NCBI RefSeq assembly: GCF_007997295.1
Contig: NZ_VORY01000005.1
Coordinates: forward strand, 62,001-126,000
Origin: Gillisia hiemivivida
GTDB lineage: Bacteria; Bacteroidota; Bacteroidia; Flavobacteriales; Flavobacteriaceae
DNA: 64,000 nucleotides
Direction: 5' to 3'
The notes beneath the pieces are model-generated. The model ran no database searches. It saw only the letters and a program-made list of their open reading frames with translations, and was not told where the DNA came from. The stretch's first letter is position 1, and every line of letters begins with the position of its first letter. Position numbers and translations under genes: made by a program. Below are positions 34,803 through 43,181 of the stretch, in pieces.

Positions 34803-37124
34803 TTATGAAAGCACCTTCAGTTTAGCAAATCTCAATAGAAGTTTTTTAACTCCACCATTTTCAAAATCGATCTCTGCTTTTTTATCTTGTCCAATCCCAT
34901 CGATATTCAGCACTTTTCCTTTTCCAAAACGAATATGTTCCACTTCATTTCCTGCTTCCAATTTCACAGTGTCTTTTATCGAGGCTGTAGGATAATCTGT
35001 AGCAGTTGGTTTAAGTTTTCTAAGCTTCCTAAGTTGCTCTTCGTTAGGTTTATGTGCAGGTGGCGGTGTCCCAGATTTTGGTTTAGATTGCCTGAATTTA
35101 CTTTTATCTACATCCCCAAAAATATCGAGATCCATAAGAGGTTTATACTTATAGTCATCCTGAGGGATCATATAATCCATGTAAACTTCATCTATCTCCT
35201 CAATAAACCTACTAGGTTCTGCATCTACCAGTTTCCCCCATCTATAACGGGATTGCGTGTAGGTTAAATATGCTTGTTTCTCTGCTCTGGTAAGTGCTAC
35301 GTAAAACAATCTACGTTCTTCTTCTAATTCAGACCGCGTACTCATACTCATTGCAGAAGGAAACAAATCTTCTTCCATCCCCACAATATAAACGAATGGA
35401 AATTCCAGACCCTTTGCTAAATGTATGGTCATAAGCGCCACATGATCCTCATTGGTCTCCTTATCCATATCTGTTGCCAAAGCAACATCTTCCAGAAATT
35501 CAGCTAAAGAGCCCGAAGCATCTGCCAGTTCCTGCTGTCCTTCCACAAAATCTCTAATTCCATTGAGAAGTTCTTCTATATTTTCAATTTTCGCTACTCC
35601 TTCTGGCGTCCCATCTTTTTTAAGTTCTTGAACAAGTCCGGTTTTCTTGGCTACCGTATCTGCAACCACAAAAGCATCAGCGTTTTCAGTAAGAATTTTG
35701 AAACTTTTGATCATGTTCGCAAAATTCGCCAACTTGTTTCTGGTTCCAGAATTTATCTTAAGGTCTAAATGATCCAGATTTTCAATGATCTCAAAAATAG
35801 ATTTGTTATATTGATTGGCTGCAATTGTCAACTTATCTATAGTCGTAGATCCTATTCCCCTTGCAGGAAAATTGATGATCCTTTTTAAAGCTTCTTCATC
35901 ATTAGGATTTATCAACAATCTCAAATAAGATAGGACATCCTTGATCTCTTTTCGCTGATAAAATGAAAGCCCACCGTAAATTCTATAAGGGATCTCTCTT
36001 TTACGCAAAGCATCCTCCATAGCCCTACTCTGGGCATTTGTTCTGTATAAGATCGCAAAATCTCCATTATTCATTTGCTTTTGCATCTTGTTCTCGAAAA
36101 TAGAACTCGCTACAAATCGCCCTTCATCCCCATCTGTAAGCAATCTATTTACAACGATTTTTGGTCCGTCGTCATTTGCCGTCCAAACCACTTTATCTAG
36201 TTTGGTCTTATTTTTTTCTATAATGGAATTAGCTGCATTTACGATGTTCTTTGTGGAACGGTAATTTTGCTCCAAACGGTACATCTGCACATTATCATAA
36301 TCTTTCTGAAAATTCAAAATATTATTGATATTCGCTCCACGGAAGGCATAAATACTTTGCGCATCATCCCCTACCACGCATATATTCTGAAATTTATCTG
36401 AAAGTGCTTTTACAATTAAATATTGTGAATGGTTTGTATCCTGATACTCATCTACTAAAATATATCGGAACCTGTTCTGATATTTCTGAAGCACCTCTGG
36501 AAATCTATTCAAGAGTTCGTTAGTTTTTAGTAATAAGTCATCAAAATCCATCGCGCCAGCTTTGAAACAACGATCTACATAATTCTTGTAGATATCCCCA
36601 AGTCTTGGCTTTTTAGCCATAGCATCGGCTTCCCGCAATTCAGGATTTTGAAAATAGGCCTTAACGGTGATTAAACTATTCTTATAGGAAGATATTCTTG
36701 AGTAAACCTGCTTATATTTATAGATATCCTTATCTAGCCCCATCTCTTTGATGATTGCTGAAATAAGGCGTTGAGAATCTTGAGTATCGTAAATGGTGAA
36801 ATTTGAAGGATAGCCCAGTTTACTGGCCTCGACACGCAACATTTTGGCAAAAATGGAGTGAAATGTTCCCATCCATAAATTCTTTGCTTCACTACTTCCA
36901 ACAATTTGAGAGATCCGTTTTTTCATTTCCCTCGCTGCCTTGTTGGTAAAGGTTAACGATAAAATATTAAATGGGTCTACCCCTTTGCTCATTAAATAAG
37001 CAATTCTATAGGTAAGTACCCGCGTTTTCCCAGACCCTGCTCCTGCTATCACTATCATTGCCCCGTCTTTTTGAAGAACGGGAGCCCGTTGGGCTTCGTT
37101 TAATTCTGCTAAATAAGATTCCAA
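34803..37124 (-). CDS. UvrD/PcrA-type ATP-dependent DNA helicase
   Basis: The 773-residue superfamily 1 helicase has the Q motif LNEAQRAPV, Walker A AGAGSGKT (27-34), DEYQDTNHSQY (motif II), GDDAQSIYAFRGA (III), the MTIHLAKGLEFP motif (V) and VALTRAEKQAYL (VI). A C-terminal Tudor-like tail (VEHIRFGKGKVLNI) resembles PcrA. It unwinds DNA in repair and replication. The start is TTG at 37124: an in-frame TAA lies at 37134-37136 and the next Met (residue 22) would remove the Q motif. Confidence 0.96.
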   Translation of the reverse strand: MESYLAELNEAQRAPVLQKDGAMIVIAGAGSGKTRVLTYRIAYLMSKGVDPFNILSLTFTNKAAREMKKRISQIVGSSEAKNLWMGTFHSIFAKMLRVEASKLGYPSNFTIYDTQDSQRLISAIIKEMGLDKDIYKYKQVYSRISSYKNSLITVKAYFQNPELREADAMAKKPRLGDIYKNYVDRCFKAGAMDFDDLLLKTNELLNRFPEVLQKYQNRFRYILVDEYQDTNHSQYLIVKALSDKFQNICVVGDDAQSIYAFRGANINNILNFQKDYDNVQMYRLEQNYRSTKNIVNAANSIIEKNKTKLDKVVWTANDDGPKIVVNRLLTDGDEGRFVASSIFENKMQKQMNNGDFAILYRTNAQSRAMEDALRKREIPYRIYGGLSFYQRKEIKDVLSYLRLLINPNDEEALKRIINFPARGIGSTTIDKLTIAANQYNKSIFEIIENLDHLDLKINSGTRNKLANFANMIKSFKILTENADAFVVADTVAKKTGLVQELKKDGTPEGVAKIENIEELLNGIRDFVEGQQELADASGSLAEFLEDVALATDMDKETNEDHVALMTIHLAKGLEFPFVYIVGMEEDLFPSAMSMSTRSELEEERRLFYVALTRAEKQAYLTYTQSRYRWGKLVDAEPSRFIEEIDEVYMDYMIPQDDYKYKPLMDLDIFGDVDKSKFRQSKPKSGTPPPAHKPNEEQLRKLRKLKPTATDYPTASIKDTVKLEAGNEVEHIRFGKGKVLNIDGIGQDKKAEIDFENGGVKKLLLRFAKLKVLS

Positions 37125-37289
37125 ATTTATCCTTTATTTTAAGTTGTGAATTTAACCAATTAAGATGTACTTTAAAACTCCTTTTGGTCTTACTTTTAAA
37201 CAAAGAGTCTGCAAATTATGACATGCCTGTTTTTTTAAATATATTTATCTCTAGAAAAAATCTTCCAAATTATTAACAACAAATTCTAA

Positions 37290-37832
37290 ATGGTCAAACA
37301 ATTTTTATTATTAATTGCACTAATCACCACCTCCTTCAATTTTGCTCAAGAAGCTCATTCTGGACAAGTACTAAAGGATTATGGGAAAGTTTATACGGTA
37401 AGCAATCCCGATTTTAAAACTGATACGACCGCGCAATACAAAGTGGTTTTTGATATAGGAAGAAGTTTTGATAATCCTTCTCAGCCAAATGCACTCATAG
37501 AAACTGCTGCTAGATTCATCAATATGCATCGAGAGGCTGGAGTTCCTGCAGAGAATATAAAAGTTGCATTGGTAATTCATGCCTCAGCTTCAACTGAGAT
37601 CTTAAAAAACGAATTTTATCATGAGAAATTTCCTGAAGTCGCTGTCAACCCGAATGCCGAACTAATCTCTCAATTGTCAGATCAAGGAGTAGAATTAATA
37701 CTATGTGGTCAAACAGCTGCTCATAGAAAGATCACGAAAGCTCAAACACTACCACAGGTTAAAATAGCGCTTTCTGCCATGACGGCCTTGGTACAACTTC
37801 AAAATCAAGGCTACCGACCTATTAATTTTTAA
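37290..37832 (+). CDS. Secreted DsrE-family protein
   Basis: The 180-residue protein has a Sec signal peptide (cleavage about FNFAQ). The DsrE/DsrF-like domain shows VVFDIGRSFDNPSQPN, VALVIHASAS and the conserved cysteine in ELILCGQTAA near 146-155. DsrE-fold proteins bind sulfur or small ligands; the exported form in Bacteroidota is uncharacterised. It starts 14 bases before the M20 hydrolase and probably heads the run 37290-41272. Confidence 0.8.
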   Translation: MVKQFLLLIALITTSFNFAQEAHSGQVLKDYGKVYTVSNPDFKTDTTAQYKVVFDIGRSFDNPSQPNALIETAARFINMHREAGVPAENIKVALVIHASASTEILKNEFYHEKFPEVAVNPNAELISQLSDQGVELILCGQTAAHRKITKAQTLPQVKIALSAMTALVQLQNQGYRPINF

Positions 37833-37846
37833 TAAAAATCAAACCC

Positions 37847-39124
37847 ATGAAATACAATCTTCTAAGCTTATTGTTACTAATCTCCGTTGGAAGCCAAGCC
37901 CAAATGCAACCGGATCTGGAAGCTGAGATCAATGATATAGAATCTCAAGTAATAGAATGGAGAAGAGATTTCCATGAACACCCAGAACTTTCTAATCGTG
38001 AATTCAAAACTGCTGAGAAAATAGCGAAACATCTTGAGAGTCTTGGTTTAGATGTTCAGACAGGAGTTGCAAAGACCGGAGTGGTCGGAATTTTAAAAGG
38101 AGATAATCCTGGGAAAGTGGTTGCCCTTAGAGCAGATATAGATGCTTTGCCGGTAACTGAAAGAAATGAGCTTTCTTTCAAATCTGAAGTTACTACAGAA
38201 TTTCTAGGAACCAAAACCGGTGTAATGCATGCGTGTGGACACGATACGCATACTGCAATTTTAATGGGTGTTGCTGAAGTTCTTTCTAAAAATAAAGACA
38301 AGATTAATGGTACTGTAAAATTCATTTTTCAACCCGCTGAGGAAGGTCCACCCCCTGGAGAAAAAGGAGGAGCCTCTTTAATGATTGCGGAAGGTGTTTT
38401 AAAAAACCCAGATGTGGATGCCATTTTCGGGCTACACATAAATTCCGGAACACCTGTCGGGACAATTCGTTACAAACCAGAAGGTACCATGGCTGCTGTA
38501 GAGCGTTTTGTGATTAATGTAAAAGGAAAGCAAACTCACGGTTCTGCCCCTTGGAGTGGTACAGATCCTATTTTAATTTCAGCAAAGATCATTGATGGGT
38601 TACAAACTATAATTAGTCGTGATTCTAAATTAGTAGATGGTGCAGCTGTGATCACCGTTGGAAAAATTACCAGTGGGGTGCGTTTTAATATTATTCCGGA
38701 AACTGCTGAACTGATTGGTACCATAAGAACTTTGGATGCCGATATGAAAGCTACTATCCTTAAAAGAATGGGTGAGATGGTTCCTAAAATAGCTGAAGCC
38801 TATGGAGGAACTGCAACTGTAGAAATTCAGAATAATACTGCTATTACCTACAACGATCCGGAGCTAACCAATAAAATGCTTCCTACACTACAAAATATTG
38901 CAGGTAAGGATAAAGTTGAATTAGTGAAAGCCACAACTGGTGGAGAAGATTTCTCTTTCTTTCAGGAAGTAGTTCCTGGGTTTTACTTTTTTCTAGGTGG
39001 ACAAGCTTTAGGAACGACCGAGGCTGCTCCACATCATACTCCAGATTTTCATATAGATGAAAGCGGAATGTTATTGGGTGTAAAAGTGATGTCCCAGTTA
39101 GCTTTAGACTATTTAAACAATTAG
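37847..39124 (+). CDS. Secreted M20-family amidohydrolase
   Basis: The 425-residue protein begins with a Sec signal peptide (cleaved after SQAQ). It resembles hippurate/IAA-amino-acid hydrolases (M20D): RRDFHEHPELSNREF opens the domain; HACGHDTHT near 127 and QPAEEGPPPG near 163 supply metal ligands. DALPVTE precedes and TTGGEDFSFF near 366 is the C-terminal landmark. It hydrolyses an N-acyl amino acid or peptide outside the cytoplasm. One base separates it from the glutamate synthase-like gene. Confidence 0.92.
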   Translation: MKYNLLSLLLLISVGSQAQMQPDLEAEINDIESQVIEWRRDFHEHPELSNREFKTAEKIAKHLESLGLDVQTGVAKTGVVGILKGDNPGKVVALRADIDALPVTERNELSFKSEVTTEFLGTKTGVMHACGHDTHTAILMGVAEVLSKNKDKINGTVKFIFQPAEEGPPPGEKGGASLMIAEGVLKNPDVDAIFGLHINSGTPVGTIRYKPEGTMAAVERFVINVKGKQTHGSAPWSGTDPILISAKIIDGLQTIISRDSKLVDGAAVITVGKITSGVRFNIIPETAELIGTIRTLDADMKATILKRMGEMVPKIAEAYGGTATVEIQNNTAITYNDPELTNKMLPTLQNIAGKDKVELVKATTGGEDFSFFQEVVPGFYFFLGGQALGTTEAAPHHTPDFHIDESGMLLGVKVMSQLALDYLNN

Positions 39125-39125
39125 A

Positions 39126-40748
39126 ATGAACGAGGTATTAAATATTTTAGGAAGTATTCCCTGGTGGGGATGGATTATAATTTTCCTAATCCTCGTTGCA
39201 ATAAAGGATATATTTTTTAGTAAAGAACACATAATTAAACACAATTTTCCTGTAGTTGGACATTTGCGTTACTTTCTGGAACGCATAGGGCCCGAGCTAA
39301 GGCAATATATTGTTGCAAGCGATAGAGAAGAACTACCCTTTAATAGAAATGAACGAGGATGGATCTATGCATCGGCTAAAAATGAGAATAACTATGAAGG
39401 TTTTGGAACCAATGAAGACATTTATAGAACCAACTATATCTTCATAAATAACTCCATGCTTGCATACAAGCTCGAAAAGGACCATCCAAATTCAGAACAC
39501 CCTTATTTTATTGCATGTGCAAAGGTGATGGGTTCCTTCAATAAAAGACAAAGACCTTATAGACCTGCCTCTATAATCAATGTTTCAGCCATGAGTTTCG
39601 GCTCGCTATCGGCGAAAGCTGTAGAATCCTTAAATGAGGGATGTTTATTAGCAAATGCCTATCATAATACAGGAGAAGGCGGGCTTTCACCTTACCACCG
39701 GAAGGGGGCAGATGTTGCATTTCATTTTGGGACCGGTTATTTTGGAGTTCGTGGGAATGATGGTAATTTCTCCTTAGAAAAACTCATAAAGCTAGTGCAG
39801 GAGAATCCCCAAATTAGGATGATAGAAGTAAAATTGTCGCAAGGGGCTAAACCCGGGAAAGGCGGAGTATTACCGGCATCAAAAATCACAAAAGAAATTG
39901 CTGCGATAAGGCATGTACCTATGGGAAAAGATGTTTTATCTCCCCCAACACATTCTGCCTTTAATAATATTCCCGAAATGGTTGATTTTATTGAGGAAAT
40001 AGCAGAGGCTACCGGTTTACCAGTTGGTATAAAATCTGCAGTAGGACAATTGAAGCAATGGGAAGAATTGGCAAGCATAATGAAGAAAACCAATCGAGGA
40101 CCGGATTTCATTACTGTAGACGGCGGTGAAGGTGGTACTGGAGCTGCTCCTCCAAGTTTTGCAGATCATGTTTCCCTACCATTTATAAATGCTTTTACAG
40201 ATGTTTATAAAGTTTTTCAGAAAGAAGAAATCACCGAAAGAATTGTTTTTATAGCCAGTGGAAAACTTGGTTTTCCAGCAAAAGCAGCGATGGCATTCGC
40301 AATGGGTGCAGATTCTATTAATGTTGCTCGTGAGGCCATGATGAGTATTGGCTGTATTCAGGCTCAATCCTGCCATAACAATACTTGTCCAACTGGAATA
40401 ACCACTCATAATAAATGGCTACAGGCCGGAATAAACGTTAAAGATAAAGCTGAAAGAGTGAATTTTTATTTTGCTAAATTCAAGAAAGAGTTACTGGAAA
40501 TGACCCATGCATGTGGTTATGAACATCCCTCTCAATTCACCATGGACGATGTGGACATTAATTTAAGCGATAAAAATATAACAATGACCCTTGCTTCTAC
40601 GTTTGCGTACCATAAAACCTCAGTGCCCTTTACCTCGGTACAAGAACATATGGATTGTCCACATTTGGGCGGAACATTTTCCAAGGGAAAAGAAGTAAAA
40701 ACTAAAGAAGCAGAAACCGAAGACACCTCTGTTTACGACACTAATTAA
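39126..40748 (+). CDS. FMN-binding glutamate synthase family protein
   Basis: The 540-residue protein has one N-terminal transmembrane helix (about 8-28) and then a glutamate-synthase FMN domain: NVSAMSFGSLSAKAVESLN, HNTGEGGLSPYH, GAKPGKGGVLP, DGGEGGTGAAPP and the 3Fe-4S cysteine cluster SCHNNTCPTG. It lacks the amidotransferase domain and the GXGXG domain of GltB, so glutamine-dependent activity is unlikely without a partner; it may use ammonia or another substrate. It is tightly linked to the M20 and membrane protein genes. Confidence 0.9.
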   Translation: MNEVLNILGSIPWWGWIIIFLILVAIKDIFFSKEHIIKHNFPVVGHLRYFLERIGPELRQYIVASDREELPFNRNERGWIYASAKNENNYEGFGTNEDIYRTNYIFINNSMLAYKLEKDHPNSEHPYFIACAKVMGSFNKRQRPYRPASIINVSAMSFGSLSAKAVESLNEGCLLANAYHNTGEGGLSPYHRKGADVAFHFGTGYFGVRGNDGNFSLEKLIKLVQENPQIRMIEVKLSQGAKPGKGGVLPASKITKEIAAIRHVPMGKDVLSPPTHSAFNNIPEMVDFIEEIAEATGLPVGIKSAVGQLKQWEELASIMKKTNRGPDFITVDGGEGGTGAAPPSFADHVSLPFINAFTDVYKVFQKEEITERIVFIASGKLGFPAKAAMAFAMGADSINVAREAMMSIGCIQAQSCHNNTCPTGITTHNKWLQAGINVKDKAERVNFYFAKFKKELLEMTHACGYEHPSQFTMDDVDINLSDKNITMTLASTFAYHKTSVPFTSVQEHMDCPHLGGTFSKGKEVKTKEAETEDTSVYDTN

Positions 40749-40750
40749 CT

Positions 40751-41272
40751 ATGAACGACATCAACATTATTGACCTAATATTTTATCTACTACCAGCTGT
40801 TATTGTTGGTTTGATCTCTTTTTATTTCTTCAAAATGCATATTTCCAATGAGGAAAAAAGAAGACTTTATCTATTAAGGCTAGAAAACCAAAAAATCGCA
40901 CTCCCTATTAAATTACAAGCATTTGAACGTATGGCCTTGTTCTTAGAAAGGATTTCTATGGGAAAATTATTGCTTAGGATAAAACCAAAATCTAATGACT
41001 TACAGGCGTATGAAGATATGCTTGTTCAAACTATAGATCAGGAATTCGATCATAATTTAGCTCAGCAAATCTATCTTTCTCCAGAATGCTGGAATGTTAT
41101 AAAAACTTCTAAAAATGCTACAATTGGTATTATTCGGAAAACAGCTAAAAAGGAAGATGTTACTAATGCTGATGAATTAAGGCAGGATATTTTGAACGCC
41201 TTGATGAATCAAACACCACCAACAGAAGCTGCTTTAGACTACATCAAGAAAGAATTACGAAATACAATTTAG
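40751..41272 (+). CDS. Membrane-anchored protein of unknown function
   Basis: The 173-residue protein has one N-terminal membrane helix (about 7-28) and a helical cytoplasmic domain with no obvious catalytic motif. It contains LRLENQKIALPIKLQAFER near 43-61, which resembles a family conserved across flavobacteria. It starts two bases after the glutamate synthase-like gene and so may work with it. I do not recognise a named function. Confidence 0.7.
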   Translation: MNDINIIDLIFYLLPAVIVGLISFYFFKMHISNEEKRRLYLLRLENQKIALPIKLQAFERMALFLERISMGKLLLRIKPKSNDLQAYEDMLVQTIDQEFDHNLAQQIYLSPECWNVIKTSKNATIGIIRKTAKKEDVTNADELRQDILNALMNQTPPTEAALDYIKKELRNTI

Positions 41273-41355
41273 CACTTCCTTTAGCCTTCAATTATTGGCT
41301 ATCTATGGTTAAATTTAGATTTAAACCATATTTTTAATTGTTGAGAAAAATTAAT

Positions 41356-42279
41356 TTAAAGGATTTTCTTGAAAGATATTGCTTGATTATTCTTTTTTTG
41401 AATGCCACGTTCCATTGCATAATCAAAACCTTGTTGCCACCAAGAGGTCATGGCCTTTTTATTAAAAACCAAGGAGTTTTCTGTTAATTGAACCGGTGTG
41501 TAATAGGTATTCAATTTTACTTGTTTGTTCATAGCGGCAAGTTTTCCTTCCACCACATCGTGATATTCAACCTGATCCAATAGAAATCCGAAGAGATTTA
41601 TCATTAAAGAAAAAGGGTTTTTCCCTAGTACTTTATTATACTCCATATTCTCGGCTTCAAGAATAATTGCATCCACCTCAGTAGCACCTCGTTTAATAGC
41701 TTCTCGAATAGGCACAACACAGCCCAAACCCCCATCGGCATACTCATAGCCATTCTTGGTTGCAAGACTCATAAACGGAATATAATTACAACTAATCCAG
41801 ATCCAATCGCAAAAATCATCGTAAGAAAAGTCATGGATAGATTTATATTCTACTCTGTTTTTAGATAAATTAGAAACGGTAACAACTACATCTTTTGCTT
41901 TATTTTTTACAGATTCAAAATCAGCTTTTGAAAAATCTTTTTTTATGTTTTTACGTAAATTTTTACTTTCTCCAAAAGTTCTTTTTTTCTTAGCAAACTG
42001 AAGGAACATATTAAAATAGTTGATGGTAACATATTCCCTACCATCTTTCTTTTTTACCACAAATGGGTTAATGTTAAAGATTTTTCGTTGGGTAACATTT
42101 GTGTAGATATCATACACCTTTTTAATGTTACCATCTGCTAAGTGAGGTATGAGCAAACTTCCAGTAGAAGTTCCTAGAAATAGATCATATTTCTTCCCTT
42201 CTTCTTCCATTAAATATTGGGCCACTCCCCCGGCGAAAGCTCCTTTACTTCCTCCTCCTGAAATTACCAATGCTCGCAT
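41356..42279 (-). CDS. Patatin-like phospholipase (copy A)
   Basis: The 307-residue protein starts with the patatin oxyanion loop SGGGSKGAFAGG (8-19), then the nucleophile motif LGTSTGS (Ser near 39) and the catalytic Asp in YADGGLG near 196. It has no signal peptide. The enzyme probably hydrolyses acyl chains of phospholipids in the cytoplasm or at the membrane. Start and upstream stop overlap in TAATG. It is about 45% identical by eye to the neighbouring copy B, so it arose by tandem duplication. Confidence 0.92.
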   Translation of the reverse strand: MRALVISGGGSKGAFAGGVAQYLMEEEGKKYDLFLGTSTGSLLIPHLADGNIKKVYDIYTNVTQRKIFNINPFVVKKKDGREYVTINYFNMFLQFAKKKRTFGESKNLRKNIKKDFSKADFESVKNKAKDVVVTVSNLSKNRVEYKSIHDFSYDDFCDWIWISCNYIPFMSLATKNGYEYADGGLGCVVPIREAIKRGATEVDAIILEAENMEYNKVLGKNPFSLMINLFGFLLDQVEYHDVVEGKLAAMNKQVKLNTYYTPVQLTENSLVFNKKAMTSWWQQGFDYAMERGIQKKNNQAISFKKIL

Positions 42280-43181
42280 TAAGGTTCAATTTGGTTTAAT
42301 TCTTCATTTTTATATTTGGCAAAACTAAAGCCACTCTCCCACCAACGTTCCATCTTTACCTTATCAAAAATAAGCGAATTAGTTGTTAACACGGACGGAG
42401 TATAATAAAAATTTATAATTACATCTTTATTAACCGCCACAAATTTTCCTATTCTAATATTCTGATTTTCAATTCTATCCAGCATAAAACCGAATAAATT
42501 AGTGATCAATGAAAACACATTTTTTGATGGCAATCTATTAAAATAGGTCACTTCTGTTTTAAGAATAATCGCATCAATTTCTGTAGCGCCCCGTTTTATG
42601 GCTTCTTCTATTGGCACCATAGATCCAAAGCCACCATCGGCATATTCGCAGCCATTCTTTTGTACCAAGCTCATAAAAGGCACATAATTACAAGAGATCC
42701 AGATCCATTCACAAAAATCTTCGTAGGAATAATCACGTATAGATTTATATTCCACTTCATTCAAAGAAATATTAGAAACTGTAACCAATATTTCTCTTTT
42801 AGCCACTTTTAACTCTTCAAACTCCTCCTTGGTAATTGTATTAAGGATTAGCTTTTTAAGATTTTGGCTCTCTCCAAAAGTTTTCTTACCCTTCATAAAA
42901 TTACGAATCACGTTAAAATGATCTATAGAAATTTGATCGTGCCCATGTTTACGTTTAATTAAAAATGGCCTATTGCTAAAAATGCTTTTTTGATTGACAG
43001 ATGTGTAAACTTCTTTGATCTTCTGAGTCTTATTCAACGCTAGATGAGAGATTAATAAACTGCCAGTAGAAGTTCCTAAAAAAAGATCGTAGTCATTACC
43101 CATCACTTCAATTAAATACTGCGCGACTCCACCTGCAAAAGCCCCTTTACTACCACCTCCAGAAATTACTAATGCTCGCAT
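42279..43181 (-). CDS. Patatin-like phospholipase (copy B)
   Basis: The 300-residue protein shares the first 20 residues with copy A exactly and keeps the catalytic Ser (LGTSTGS) and Asp (YADGGFG). The family hydrolyses lipid acyl esters. Downstream differences are spread evenly, which suggests an old tandem duplication. Its start overlaps the stop of the M1 aminopeptidase gene by one base (TAATG), and its stop overlaps the start of copy A in the same way, so all three are probably translationally coupled. Confidence 0.92.
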   Translation of the reverse strand: MRALVISGGGSKGAFAGGVAQYLIEVMGNDYDLFLGTSTGSLLISHLALNKTQKIKEVYTSVNQKSIFSNRPFLIKRKHGHDQISIDHFNVIRNFMKGKKTFGESQNLKKLILNTITKEEFEELKVAKREILVTVSNISLNEVEYKSIRDYSYEDFCEWIWISCNYVPFMSLVQKNGCEYADGGFGSMVPIEEAIKRGATEIDAIILKTEVTYFNRLPSKNVFSLITNLFGFMLDRIENQNIRIGKFVAVNKDVIINFYYTPSVLTTNSLIFDKVKMERWWESGFSFAKYKNEELNQIEP

